Origin: Mycobacteroides chelonae | GTDB lineage: Bacteria; Actinomycetota; Actinomycetes; Mycobacteriales; Mycobacteriaceae | Assembly: GCF_016767715.1 (NCBI RefSeq) | Contig: NZ_CP050145.1 | Span: 3,348,001-3,412,000 of the forward strand | DNA: 64,000 bases | Direction: 5' to 3' | Shown here: piece after piece, positions 1-8,760 of the stretch | Numbering within the stretch: the first letter of the stretch is position 1 | Layout of the letters: each line of letters opens with the position of its first letter | Made by a program: the position numbers and the translations under genes | Notes under the pieces: generated by a model | The model's database searches: none | The model's input: the letters and a program-made list of their open reading frames with translations, nothing else | What the model was told of the DNA's origin: nothing

Positions 1-761
1 ATCACAACCAAGACATGTGGGTGACACTCGCGGCCGCGGCAGCGGTCACCGAACGAGTCCGGATACTCGCGAATGTGTCTGTGCTGCCGGCACATCCGGT
101 GCCGTTGGTCGCCAAACAGGCGGCGACGCTGGATGTGTTGTCCGCCGGCAGGTTCACCCTGGGAGTCGGGGTCGGTGGCCGCGAACACGATTACCGCTCA
201 CTGGACGCATCCTTTGACCGACGCCACCAGCGCCTCGATGACCAGGTGGCCGAGCTGCGGCGGCTGTGGCGGGGCGAGCCCCCGTTCGAGGGTGCCGACC
301 CGGTGGGACCCGCACCTGTTCAACCCGGTGGTCCGCCCATCGTTGCCGCCGCGATCGGCCCGAAATCATTGGCCCGCGCGGCACAATGGGCCGACGGCAT
401 CACCGGGTTCAGTGTCTCCGGCGCACCCGCAGAGCTTGCTTACTCAGCAGGAGCGGCGCGCGCGGCATGGCAGGAAGCCGGACACGCCGAACCGCCGCTG
501 TTATCAAGTGGCTGCTTCTACACGCTGGGTATCCCCGACGCTGAGTCCGAACTCAAACAGTTCACCAGCGACTACCTGGCCATCTTCGGATCGCAGATCG
601 CCGAGAATGTCCCGAAAACGTTGACCAACTTCGATGCCGATGCATTGAACCGCACCCTCGACGGAGCGCACGAGGCCGGGCTCGATGAATTCATCCTGGT
701 ACCGGGGGCATCCGATATCGCCGTGATCGAGGCGACGATCGAACTCATCGAGAAGCGCTAG
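1..761 (+). CDS. LLM-class F420-dependent oxidoreductase (5' end outside window)
   Basis: The reading frame is open from the first base, so the N-terminus lies outside the window. The visible part contains the luciferase-like TIM-barrel signatures: an AAAVTERVRI segment, the LSAGRFTLGVGVGG motif and a C-terminal helix region ending in IEKR. This family reduces or oxidises substrates with F420 or FMN; the substrate cannot be told from sequence. The last 27 codons are part of a 113-bp stretch repeated at 2925-3037. The gene ends converging on the remains of a cutinase 3' end, which suggests it once directly faced the cutinase now at 2989-3702. Confidence 0.85.
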   Translation, partial: HNQDMWVTLAAAAAVTERVRILANVSVLPAHPVPLVAKQAATLDVLSAGRFTLGVGVGGREHDYRSLDASFDRRHQRLDDQVAELRRLWRGEPPFEGADPVGPAPVQPGGPPIVAAAIGPKSLARAAQWADGITGFSVSGAPAELAYSAGAARAAWQEAGHAEPPLLSSGCFYTLGIPDAESELKQFTSDYLAIFGSQIAENVPKTLTNFDADALNRTLDGAHEAGLDEFILVPGASDIAVIEATIELIEKR

Positions 762-793
762 CCGACTCCACCGTCGAGGCGATCTGCCGGGCT
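681..793. repeat. Left copy of 113-bp direct repeat
   Basis: This stretch matches 2925-3037 with 109 of 113 bases identical (differences at 683, 686, 701 and 770) at a constant offset of 2,244. It covers the last codons of the LLM oxidoreductase plus a fragment (745-793, minus strand) equivalent to the 3' end of the cutinase gene. Three of the four differences are synonymous third-position changes in the oxidoreductase frame. Confidence 0.95.
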
Positions 794-821
794 AGAGGCG
801 CGAAAGTTACTCGGGGAGCGT

Positions 822-908
822 GTGATCCAGATGTCATCCGAGGAACTCGTCCGCGAGGAAATGACCTCGTATCAGCGGTTGCGGATCCACGAAGACCGCC
901 ATACGTGA
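822..908 (+). other. Short unexplained reading frame at island left end
   Basis: A GTG (822) or ATG (831) opens a frame of 28 or 25 codons that ends in TGA at 906. It is charged (many Glu and Arg, ending HEDRHT). It follows a GGGGAG stretch at 813-818. It could be a tiny gene, the tail of a gene disrupted when the neighbouring segment was inserted, or chance. No family is recognised. Confidence 0.2.
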
Positions 909-980
909 GACGTTAATGTATCATTTGAGTCGATAATGACGCAGTGCGGGCGGTTTGCGTCCGCTGAAGGAGTAGTGGTG

Positions 981-2222
981 GTGTCCAGGAATATTGAACG
1001 GCGATGGGGCGCGGTTGCCGGGGTAGCGATCTTGGCCGGAGCCCTGGTCGGGTGTTCCTCACCGCAATCGCCACCGGACAGGGTGCAGATGAATTTTCAG
1101 GTGAGTACGGATTCTCAGGGCACTTACGACGTACCGCCCCACCTGCCCGACGGCAATCGCGGCGATGTGATTGCGTCGGCCAGCCAGGGAGTCGATGTGG
1201 GCTTGGGGGCGTCGAATCGGGTAACCCTTCTCTATCGCTCAGTGAACTCACGCGGGCAGGACGTTGTTGTAAGTGGAGTTTTGCTAGTACCACAGGGAGA
1301 AGCACCCGACGGAGGCTGGCCGCTGATTTCCTGGGCGCACGGAACAGTGGGTATCGCGGACCGCTGTGCCCCCTCCCACTCGCCGACAATGGGTGGCGAA
1401 TTTAACGGGGAGTACGTGAAGTCACTATTGAATGCGGGCTACGCGGTCGCGGCCACCGACTATATCGGTTTAGGCACCCCTGGAGATCACACGTACATGG
1501 GTGCCATCGACCAAGGTAATGCGGTGGCCGATATCGTCCCGGCCGTCCGCCAAATTAACCCCCAGTTATCCGAGAATTGGTTCGTCATCGGACATTCGCA
1601 AGGTGGGGCGGCAGCACTGTCTGCCACACGTGCAGGCGCCAAGGGCCAGCGCCCCAGCGGTCTTAAGGCCGTCATCGCGATCGGTCCAGGCAACTCGGCG
1701 GAGAGTGCGCTTCAGGCGGTGATTGATGGGACGGACACTGACCCATTCGCTCCAGCCCTGGACCTCTTTGTTTTAATCGGCGCTGCCGCTGCGGATCAAA
1801 ACATACATCTGGAAGAGATTTTGTCGCCACAAGGACAGAAAATCGTGGACGAGGTGCGAAACAATACGTGCCTGGCGGACCTGCTGAATAACACAAGAAG
1901 TCTGCCTGGAGCTGACATCTTTCTCCATGATTCTCGAACAATTGCAGAACTAAGCCAACGCCTGAGAATATATGGAAACCCGGACAACGGGCCTACCAAT
2001 GGCCCTGTATTAATCATTACCGGGGATGCCGACACTATCGTCCCTACCGCTGGCACGCTAAAACTTATCGATAATCTCCGCCGGCAAGGGTCAGAAATCG
2101 ACGACCTTGTCTTACCCGGACAGGGCCACATACAACCCCTCTACGATTCCTTCTGTGAACAACAACGATTCCTAGCAGCCCATAGCGGCCCACCAGCACC
2201 ACAAACCTGCCCTAAACGCTAA
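981..2222 (+). CDS. Secreted lipoprotein lipase (secretory lipase / LIP family)
   Basis: The start is taken as GTG 981 because AAGGAG lies at 967-972; the further upstream ATG at 936 has no such site (GTG 975 and 978 are alternatives). The product of about 413 residues begins with a positively charged stretch, a hydrophobic core and a lipobox LVGC with the acylated Cys near residue 25, so it should be an envelope lipoprotein. A GHSQGG nucleophile elbow near residue 205 and a WAHGTVG motif place it in the alpha/beta-hydrolase secretory lipase family. Codon use is visibly less GC-rich than the neighbours. It converges with a TetR gene, and the pair is bracketed by 113-bp direct repeats, which suggests acquisition. 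Confidence 0.85.
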   Translation: MSRNIERRWGAVAGVAILAGALVGCSSPQSPPDRVQMNFQVSTDSQGTYDVPPHLPDGNRGDVIASASQGVDVGLGASNRVTLLYRSVNSRGQDVVVSGVLLVPQGEAPDGGWPLISWAHGTVGIADRCAPSHSPTMGGEFNGEYVKSLLNAGYAVAATDYIGLGTPGDHTYMGAIDQGNAVADIVPAVRQINPQLSENWFVIGHSQGGAAALSATRAGAKGQRPSGLKAVIAIGPGNSAESALQAVIDGTDTDPFAPALDLFVLIGAAAADQNIHLEEILSPQGQKIVDEVRNNTCLADLLNNTRSLPGADIFLHDSRTIAELSQRLRIYGNPDNGPTNGPVLIITGDADTIVPTAGTLKLIDNLRRQGSEIDDLVLPGQGHIQPLYDSFCEQQRFLAAHSGPPAPQTCPKR

Positions 2223-2252
2223 TGCAGGCCCCTCAGAAAGGTTGCGGAAGCC

Positions 2253-2795
2253 TCAGGGAGTGAGCACGCCCTGCAGAATTAAACTGGTAATCATGTGGGA
2301 GAAGTCGCGGCGAGCGACCCTTCCACTCTGGATCGCCCAGGCCGCCCCGGCGACCAAGCTGAAGAAGACTTCGGTAAGCCACACCGCCGTCAAATCGGTA
2401 CGGAACTGGCCGCTTTTTTGCCCTCGCACAAACAACGCAGTGATCTGACCTTCAACACCCGAAAAGCCTTCCAGAGTCTGAGGAAGGTCAAGATTCTGAT
2501 ACTGGGCATATATGAGAACCAGCTCGTCTGCTACCGGCTCACAGGCGCGGACCAGCCGCTCCAAGGCATCGGTCGCCGAATCCTCGGTCAAACGCGCTCC
2601 GGTCAACGCCGACTCCATATTGGTCATCGCCAGCACGGTCAGTGCTTCTATTAATGCGGCTCGGCCTACGAAATGTCGATGAAGCGTCGCGCGGCTCACC
2701 CCCACTGCCGCCGCGATCTCATCCATAGTCGCCGCGGGCTGCCTCCCCAAGAAGACAGCCGCCGCATGTAACAAGCTGTCTCGACTTACAGCCAT
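2253..2795 (-). CDS. TetR-family transcriptional regulator
   Basis: The 180-residue protein has an N-terminal helix-turn-helix of TetR type (residues about 20-45, with a VGVSRATLHRHF motif) and a helical ligand-binding remainder ending in a hydrophobic segment. It converges on the lipase gene with 30 bp between them. Upstream lie two palindrome-like sites 20 bp apart (2828-2839 and 2848-2859) that are the likely autoregulatory operators. It shares the island between the two 113-bp repeats with the lipase and may control it. The effector is unknown. Confidence 0.88.
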   Translation of the reverse strand: MAVSRDSLLHAAAVFLGRQPAATMDEIAAAVGVSRATLHRHFVGRAALIEALTVLAMTNMESALTGARLTEDSATDALERLVRACEPVADELVLIYAQYQNLDLPQTLEGFSGVEGQITALFVRGQKSGQFRTDLTAVWLTEVFFSLVAGAAWAIQSGRVARRDFSHMITSLILQGVLTP

Positions 2796-2825
2796 CGGCC
2801 CTCCCGATTGCTCCGCGACTAGCGG

Positions 2826-2859
2826 TATCGCATATGCGACATAATCATCTCATATTCGA
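2826..2859. promoter_or_regulatory. Putative TetR operator (two tandem palindromes)
   Basis: TCGCATATGCGA at 2828-2839 is a perfect 12-bp palindrome. TCTCATATTCGA at 2848-2859 matches it at 10 of 12 positions and starts exactly 20 bp (two helical turns) later. Both lie 30-65 bp upstream of the TetR start at 2795. Binding is inferred. Confidence 0.6.
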
Positions 2860-2924
2860 CAGAGTTGACCTGGTGCGCTGACACTGGACCAGACCGAACG
2901 GCAACAGAGCCGCAGTATCACTGA

Positions 2925-3005
2925 CTTGACGAATTCATCCTGGTTCCGGGGGCATCCGATATCGCCGTGATCGAGGCGACGATCGAACTCATCGAGAAGC
3001 GCTAG
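2925..3005 (+). pseudogene. C-terminal fragment of LLM oxidoreductase
   Basis: The last 26 codons of the oxidoreductase at 1-761 recur here in frame, including the TAG stop, with three synonymous differences. There is no upstream coding sequence, so this is a remnant left by the event that placed the lipase/TetR segment between the oxidoreductase and the cutinase. Confidence 0.8.
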
Positions 3006-3037
3006 CCGACTCCGCCGTCGAGGCGATCTGCCGGGCT
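2925..3037. repeat. Right copy of 113-bp direct repeat
   Basis: This copy has 109 of 113 bases identical to 681-793. It contains the C-terminal codons of an LLM oxidoreductase without the rest of the gene, and the intact 3' end of the cutinase gene on the minus strand. The two copies bound a 2,131-bp segment (794-2924). Confidence 0.95.
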
Positions 3038-3702
3038 GCGAAGTCGGCAGCCTGATTGGTCATCCCGTTGTCTCCGTACGAACCGTGGGCGGCGTTGTCG
3101 CTGCCGTCCGCGGAGCAGATCGGGTCCTCAGGGACGCACATGTCGACCGTTTTGTCCGCGTACAGGTGCCCGATGTTGATCGGCGGAGCCGTGTTGTCGA
3201 TGCGCTGCAGGAATCCCGTGGAGGGCTTACCAAACAGCGCTACCGCCGCGACGTGGTCGGCGACCTCGGGCGGCATCGGCCCGGTGATCCCCTCCGGCAA
3301 TTCGAACCCCGGGGGCACCGCGTCGGCCGTGGTGTAGGCGACAACCGCCGCACCCTGCGAGAATCCGCCCATCACGATCTTGGTGTTGGGGCACCGCGCG
3401 GCAACATCTTTGACCCGGTTGCTGGCGTCGATCACACCGTCGGCCGCAGTCGCAAAGGCCAGGGACGCCGGGTACTCGACGGGATAGACCTCCACCGACT
3501 TGCCCTTGGTCCGTGCGCGCAGCGCGGACACGAACGCTTCGCCGGTTCCACCGACACCCGGCGGCTCAAAAGTGCCTCGTGCGAACACGATCTCGACGTC
3601 GGGACACGCAGCAGCTGCCGCGGACGGCATACCGACGGGCGAACCAATCAGGGCGCACATGACCACAACGGCAAGTAACCAGCCCCACCGAACTCTCTTC
3701 AT
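2989..3702 (-). CDS. Secreted cutinase-family serine esterase
   Basis: The protein of 237 residues begins with a typical Sec signal peptide (cleavage after the Ala run near residue 32). It carries the cutinase catalytic triad: Ser115 in GFSQGA, Asp193 in EDPIC and His206 in AAHGSY, with conserved Cys residues at 33, 104, 189 and 196. Mycobacterial cutinase-like proteins are secreted or wall-associated esterases or lipases acting on fatty esters. Its last 17 codons lie in the right direct repeat. Substrate specificity cannot be read from the sequence. Confidence 0.93.
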   Translation of the reverse strand: MKRVRWGWLLAVVVMCALIGSPVGMPSAAAAACPDVEIVFARGTFEPPGVGGTGEAFVSALRARTKGKSVEVYPVEYPASLAFATAADGVIDASNRVKDVAARCPNTKIVMGGFSQGAAVVAYTTADAVPPGFELPEGITGPMPPEVADHVAAVALFGKPSTGFLQRIDNTAPPINIGHLYADKTVDMCVPEDPICSADGSDNAAHGSYGDNGMTNQAADFAARQIASTAESASASR

Positions 3703-3737
3703 TAACGACCACCACCTGTTCGGGCTTCAGTCCCTGT

Positions 3738-4463
3738 CTACCACAGATTCAACGGTTGTGGACAGGTCTGCGCCGCCTCACGGATGGCCTTGGCCGAACG
3801 CTCATCGATCGAAAGATGGTATCCACGAACTACTTCCGCGAATTGCATGGAGTACTGGCACCAGAATGCTTTGTTTGGCGGCATCCAGCTCGCGGGCGGC
3901 TGATCTCCCTTGTCCTTGTTCGCCTGGCCCTGCACGGCGATGAGATTGGCCGGGTCATTGGCAAAACGCCAACGCATGGAGGGTTGCCACTCACGTGCAC
4001 CCATGTCCCATGCATACGCCAAGGGAACAATGTGATCGATCTGGACGGCTTCACCGCTCTTCGGGCCACGGGCGAAGCCCACCATTGCTCCCGTGTACGG
4101 ATCGTGCAGCATCCCAGCCCCCACCGCATTAGGGCATCTGCTGGTGTACACGAAGCTCTTGTCGGCCAGGTCGCGGTTCAGGATGTCGTTGCGCGTGTCG
4201 CAGCCGTTATGACCGCCCGGAGCATCGGTGTCATCGGACCACGCGTCGCCGAACTCAAGGCGCTGATAGTCCTTGCCGCGCACCCTCTTGGGCACCACCG
4301 TTACCCCGGCCAGTGGATCGACACCCGGAGCCAGAGTCGGGATATTCGATTGCCCGGCAATAGCATTGGCACGCTGCAGCCGATACCGGGCCGATACCTG
4401 ATACGCCACCACCACTGCGATCGCCGCCGCGATGGCGACGACGAGAATGGTGCGATTCCTCAC
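3738..4463 (-). CDS. Membrane-anchored HNH endonuclease-fold protein (DUF1524 type, Rv2972c-like)
   Basis: The GTG start at 4463 overlaps the recG stop codon in a GTGA junction, which fixes the start despite a longer open frame. The 241-residue protein has an N-terminal hydrophobic anchor (residues about 4-22) followed by an exported domain. The domain carries a DHIVPL motif and a downstream NDPANL / NKDKGD segment characteristic of the DUF1524 HNH fold, plus four Cys residues. It corresponds in position to Rv2972c of M. tuberculosis. Nuclease activity has not been shown by anything here; an extracytoplasmic location would be unusual for a DNA-repair role despite the recG operon. Confidence 0.85.
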   Translation of the reverse strand: MRNRTILVVAIAAAIAVVVAYQVSARYRLQRANAIAGQSNIPTLAPGVDPLAGVTVVPKRVRGKDYQRLEFGDAWSDDTDAPGGHNGCDTRNDILNRDLADKSFVYTSRCPNAVGAGMLHDPYTGAMVGFARGPKSGEAVQIDHIVPLAYAWDMGAREWQPSMRWRFANDPANLIAVQGQANKDKGDQPPASWMPPNKAFWCQYSMQFAEVVRGYHLSIDERSAKAIREAAQTCPQPLNLW

Positions 4464-6703
4464 GACTTGTCCAGGTACTCGATCTGGTCGGCGATCAGGA
4501 AGCGCCGCGCCATGCCCGCCAGCGCGGGTTGGCTCGTCAATTCGGGATCCTCGGCGCACGCCCGCACGGCCATATCCCGGGCGGTCTCGATCATGTCGCG
4601 ATGATCCATCAGTGACAGCAATCGCAGATTCACCGCGCGGCCAGACTGGTCACGCCCCAGCACATCGCCCTCGCGGCGCTCCTCCAGGTCGAGTTCGGCC
4701 AGGGTGAATCCATCGAGAGTGTCCTGTACCGCACGTAGCCGCCGTCCTGCCGAACCTGCTGGGCTGCAAGGGCTTACCAACAGGCACAGGCCCTTGTTGC
4801 CGCCGCGGCCCACACGGCCGCGCAACTGGTGCAGCTGGCTGATACCGAACCGGTCCGCATCCATGATCAGCATCACGGTGGCATTGGGGACGTCCACACC
4901 GACCTCGATCACGGTGGTACAGACCAGAACATCGATCTCACCCGCGTTGAATGCCGTCATGACGGCGTCCTTCTGCTCCGACGGGAGCCGGCCGTGCAGC
5001 AGCCCGATGCGCAGCCCCGGAAGCAGCGAGCCACGAATGGTCTCGTACAACTCCGTGACGGGGACGGGCGGTGGGCGTTTCTCCTCGGCCTCGTCGGGAC
5101 CACTGTCCTTGTCATCGGCATCGATCCGGGAGGCCACCACGTAGGCCTGCCGCCCGGCAGCCACTTCCTCGGCGATCCGTTCCCAGCCGCGCGCCAGCCA
5201 GCCCGGCTTCTCGCGGGTGAACACCGCGGTGGTGGTGATGGGCTGGCGCCCGCGCGGCAACTCACGCAGTGTCGAAGTCTCCAGATCGCCGAACACGGTA
5301 AGCGCCACCGTGCGCGGAATCGGAGTGGCTGTCATCACCAGCAGATGCGGCACAATGCCCTCGGGAGCCTTGGCCCGCAATCGATCCCGCTGCTCAACAC
5401 CAAACCGGTGCTGCTCGTCGACGACCACCAGCCCCAGATTGTGGAAATCCACCGAGTCCTGCAACAACGCGTGGGTTCCGATGACGATGCCGGCCAGTCC
5501 GGTCGCCACGTCGGCCTTGATCTGCTTCTTGAGCGCCGGCGACATCGAGCCGGTCAACAGCGCGATGCTGGTCGCGTCGTCGGGAGCCCCCAACTCGCCT
5601 GCGGTGGCCAACGATCCGAGCATCGCACGCAGCGATCGGGCGTGCTGAACCGCGAGCACCTCGGTGGGCGCCAAGAGCGCGCACTGGTACCCGGCGTCGA
5701 TCGCCTGCATCATCGCGAGCAGCGCGACGACCGTCTTACCCGAGCCCACCTCACCCTGCAGCAGCCGGTTCATCGGCTTGACCCCGCCGAGATCGGCACC
5801 GATCTCGGCGACAACCTGCTGTTGTCCCTCGGTGAGCTCGAAAGGCAATTGGCTCAGTAGGTCATCGCGCAGCTTGCCGTCGGCGGGCTGCATCGGCGGT
5901 CCCGCCGACCCGACATCACTGCCGCGCCGGATGGCCAGCGCCAGCTGCAGACCCAGCGCTTCATCGAATGCCAGACGCCTCCGCGCCTGCTTCTGTTCGG
6001 TGGCGTCCTCCGACATGTGAATCTTGCGCAAGGCTTCGTCGAGGGACATCAGGTTGTGCTCTGCCAGAACTGCCTCCGGGAGCGCCTCGGGCACCGGGTC
6101 GAGCTGCGCCAGCACCTGGTCGATACAGCGGTAGATGTCCCAGCTTTCCAGATTCTTGGTTGCGGGATAGATGGGAAACACGTTGCGCTGGAATGCCGAA
6201 ATGGCAGTGGACGCATCCCGCGCGTTTCCGGCGATACCGCGTAGCGCCGTACTCCCCCGCGTCGTGGTGGTGCTCTCACCGAGCGCGGTTTCCAGCACCA
6301 GGTAGTCGGGATGAGTCAGCTGGGGTTTACCCCGGAACTCCCCGACCGCTCCGGAAAGCATCACCCGGTTGCCCACCTCAAGATCGCGTTTCACCTTGTG
6401 CGGATGGAAAAAGGTGGCCTGCACGGCATGTGGGGCGCTCCCCAGCATGACCGAGAGAAACTGCCCCTTGCGGTTGCGCATGCTCTTCAGCTCTGCCGAG
6501 GTGATGAACCCCACCAACGTGGTGTGCTCACCGGGTTTGGCCCGCTCGCCGTCCTGCTCGTCGCGCAGGCTGAAGTCGGTGCTGTACCGGCGCGGGTAGT
6601 GATGGAGTAGATCCTCGACAGTCAGCAGGCCGAATTCGGCGTCGAGAACATCGGATGCCTTGTGTCCCAATACATGATCGAGACGATCGGAAAGTTGCGC
6701 CAT
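4460..6703 (-). CDS. recG: ATP-dependent DNA helicase RecG
   Basis: The 747-residue protein has the N-terminal wedge/OB region, a Walker A motif GEVGSGKT (about 317-324), a DEQH box followed by RFGVEQR, motif III TATPIPRT and a C-terminal helicase domain with HQLRGRVGRG. RecG remodels stalled forks and branch-migrates Holliday junctions. It lies 10 bp downstream of the DAK2-domain gene and overlaps the HNH-protein gene by four bases, so the three are probably one transcript. An internal acidic/proline insertion follows the ASRID segment. Confidence 0.97.
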   Translation of the reverse strand: MAQLSDRLDHVLGHKASDVLDAEFGLLTVEDLLHHYPRRYSTDFSLRDEQDGERAKPGEHTTLVGFITSAELKSMRNRKGQFLSVMLGSAPHAVQATFFHPHKVKRDLEVGNRVMLSGAVGEFRGKPQLTHPDYLVLETALGESTTTTRGSTALRGIAGNARDASTAISAFQRNVFPIYPATKNLESWDIYRCIDQVLAQLDPVPEALPEAVLAEHNLMSLDEALRKIHMSEDATEQKQARRRLAFDEALGLQLALAIRRGSDVGSAGPPMQPADGKLRDDLLSQLPFELTEGQQQVVAEIGADLGGVKPMNRLLQGEVGSGKTVVALLAMMQAIDAGYQCALLAPTEVLAVQHARSLRAMLGSLATAGELGAPDDATSIALLTGSMSPALKKQIKADVATGLAGIVIGTHALLQDSVDFHNLGLVVVDEQHRFGVEQRDRLRAKAPEGIVPHLLVMTATPIPRTVALTVFGDLETSTLRELPRGRQPITTTAVFTREKPGWLARGWERIAEEVAAGRQAYVVASRIDADDKDSGPDEAEEKRPPPVPVTELYETIRGSLLPGLRIGLLHGRLPSEQKDAVMTAFNAGEIDVLVCTTVIEVGVDVPNATVMLIMDADRFGISQLHQLRGRVGRGGNKGLCLLVSPCSPAGSAGRRLRAVQDTLDGFTLAELDLEERREGDVLGRDQSGRAVNLRLLSLMDHRDMIETARDMAVRACAEDPELTSQPALAGMARRFLIADQIEYLDKS

Positions 6704-6713
6704 CTATACCCTG

Positions 6714-8375
6714 TCACTCCACGCCGATGTGAACGACATCGGTGTGTTGCCCGGTGCGGTAGATCATCACCTCGACACCGCCATGGTGCGATCGGGTGTG
6801 CTCGATCAGCGCCTCGGCAAGAGACTCATCCACCTGGTCCGACAGCAGGATCGTCACCAACTCTCCACCAGAGGACAACATGATGCTCACCAAAGCCTTT
6901 GTGGCATTGGCAACTTCATGGTTCAGGACCAGTACCTCATCGCCGATGATGCCCATCGCATCTCCCGGCTCGCAGGTTCCCGACCAGGTGAGAGCACGCT
7001 CGGTGGCCACCCGCACCAGCCCGAATCGGGTGGCCCCGGCCGCACGCGCCATGGTGTAGCTGTCATCGACGGCCATCCGCTCAGGATCGTGCACCGCCAA
7101 CGCCGCCAACCCCTGCGCCATGGACGCCGAGGGCAACGGGATGACCGTGATCCCCCATCCACGGGCCGCGGCACAGACCGCCACCAATTCCTCGGCGGCC
7201 ATCAATCCGTTGGGCAGCACCATGATCTGATGCGCGCCACTGTCGACTACCGCGTCGAGGAGACGTTTGGCACTCGCCGGAGGTTCGTCGACGCGCAGGA
7301 CCTGCGCACCCTCACTGGAGAAGAGTGTGGCCGCGCCGTCGCCCTCGGCCAGCGCCAGTACCCGGCGATGCCGGTGCCGTCCATCGTGGTGTCCCCCGCC
7401 CACATCACCGCGCAGCGATGAGATCTGGATCGATTGCGGAGTACCGAATTTCATCCCGGCCTCGATGGCGGCCCCCGCGTCATTCACGTGCGCGTGCACC
7501 GAATACCCCATGTCGCCGTCTCCGGCGATGGCGATGGAATCGCCCATCCCGTCGAGCTGCGTTCGCAGGTCTGCGATCTGCAGCTCATCACAGCCGGATA
7601 GCAGGTACATCACCTCGAACTCGGGCGGCAGTTCCCGTGGAGGATCCAGGTTCAGTCCGCCCGAGCCACGTCCGGGCCCGGCCACCCACACCTGTGAAGC
7701 CGCGTTCTTCGGTGGTGATGGGCTGTACTCGCGGCGAGTGGGCAGTTCCCCGGCCACCACCAACACCAGGGCGTCGAGAATGACGACTAGACCGCGAGCG
7801 CCGGCATCGACCACACCGTTATCGGCGAGGATGTCGAGCTGCTTGGGCGTCTTCTCCAGGGCCGCCACTGCGGCGTCGGCGGCGGTGCTGACAAGGCCGG
7901 CGAGATCATCAGTAGTAGGCGTGCCATCGGCGACGCGGTCCGCGGCCTCGGCGGCGGCGGCCAGGACCGACACGATGGTGCCCTCGACGGGAGTGCTCAT
8001 CGAGGCGATCACGAACTGCGAGGCCTGCCGCAGCGCCCGGCGCACCACCTCGGCGCCGATGGCGTCCTGATCGGCGGCGGCATCGGCGATCCCCCGCACA
8101 ATCTGCGACAGGATGACCCCTGAGTTGCCGCGGGCACCGTGGACTGCGCCCCGGGCCAGCGCCGCGGCAACCTGTGCGACCGTGGCGCCATCCCCCAGCG
8201 CCTCGGCGGCGTTCACCGCCGAACGCATGGTGAACAGCATGTTCGTGCCGGTGTCCGCATCGGCGACCGGAAACACATTCAGCCGGTTGATCTCGTCACT
8301 GCGGGTGATCAACCCCTCGACGGAGGCGCGCGCCCAATTGAGCAGCGCAGCGCTGTCCAATACCGAGAGCTGCAT
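6714..8375 (-). CDS. DAK2 domain-containing protein (YloV/FakA-like kinase)
   Basis: The start is set at ATG 8375, because TAGGCT at 8383-8388 sits 7 nt upstream as a -10 element for a leaderless transcript; an open frame extends to 8435 but has no support. The roughly 553-residue protein has an N-terminal DhaL domain with the metal/ADP motif DADTGTNM and an HGARGNSG loop, and a C-terminal half of the YloV/FakA type. FakA phosphorylates fatty acids bound to FakB; no fakB-like gene is in the window, so the substrate here is inferred only. First gene of the DAK2-recG-HNH operon and the orthologue of Rv2974c by position. Confidence 0.9.
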   Translation of the reverse strand: MQLSVLDSAALLNWARASVEGLITRSDEINRLNVFPVADADTGTNMLFTMRSAVNAAEALGDGATVAQVAAALARGAVHGARGNSGVILSQIVRGIADAAADQDAIGAEVVRRALRQASQFVIASMSTPVEGTIVSVLAAAAEAADRVADGTPTTDDLAGLVSTAADAAVAALEKTPKQLDILADNGVVDAGARGLVVILDALVLVVAGELPTRREYSPSPPKNAASQVWVAGPGRGSGGLNLDPPRELPPEFEVMYLLSGCDELQIADLRTQLDGMGDSIAIAGDGDMGYSVHAHVNDAGAAIEAGMKFGTPQSIQISSLRGDVGGGHHDGRHRHRRVLALAEGDGAATLFSSEGAQVLRVDEPPASAKRLLDAVVDSGAHQIMVLPNGLMAAEELVAVCAAARGWGITVIPLPSASMAQGLAALAVHDPERMAVDDSYTMARAAGATRFGLVRVATERALTWSGTCEPGDAMGIIGDEVLVLNHEVANATKALVSIMLSSGGELVTILLSDQVDESLAEALIEHTRSHHGGVEVMIYRTGQHTDVVHIGVE

Positions 8376-8382
8376 GTGAGAA

Positions 8383-8388
8383 AGCCTA
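8383..8388 (-). promoter_or_regulatory. -10 element of DAK2-recG operon (leaderless)
   Basis: TAGGCT on the minus strand ends 7 nt before ATG 8375, matching the TANNNT-N6-8-start arrangement of mycobacterial leaderless promoters. Confidence 0.6.
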
Positions 8389-8544
8389 TCTACCGATGCT
8401 GACAGTGTCTGACGGTCTTCCCTCGAAGAGCTCATCTACGACCATTTTGGTGTTCACGGGCCGGTCAAGCTATTCTTGCAGGGTTGTGGGCCACCCTGAC
8501 TGAACAGGTCGTTGGCCGGAATCGCGAGTTTGAGGAGTTTCACT

Positions 8545-8742
8545 ATGGCTGCCGTCTGCGACGTGTGCGGCAAGGGACCCGGCTTCGGCAAGTCGGTTTC
8601 GCACTCGCACCGGCGTACCAACCGTCGCTGGAACCCGAACATCCAGACGGTTCACGCCGTCACCTCCCCCGGTGGCAACAAGCAGCGCGTCAACGCCTGC
8701 ACCTCCTGCATCAAGGCCGGCAAGGTCGTCCGCGGCGCCTGA
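8545..8742 (+). CDS. rpmB: 50S ribosomal protein L28 (zinc-binding, C+ form)
   Basis: The 65-residue protein starts at ATG 8545 behind a GAGGAG site. It has the L28 signature [14 protein letters not shown] and two CxxC pairs (VCDVC near residue 4 and CTSC near residue 53), marking the zinc-binding form. Actinobacteria often carry additional zinc-free L28 paralogues used when zinc is scarce; this copy would be the zinc-replete one. It is divergent from the DAK2 gene and lies 18 bp upstream of the crotonase gene. Confidence 0.97.
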   Translation: MAAVCDVCGKGPGFGKSVSHSHRRTNRRWNPNIQTVHAVTSPGGNKQRVNACTSCIKAGKVVRGA

Positions 8743-8760
8743 TCGCGTCCGGAACCTGCC

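Noticed and set aside
794..2924. Composite transposon or IS element
   Set aside because: No transposase, no terminal inverted repeats, and the flanking repeats are diverged gene ends rather than IS copies.
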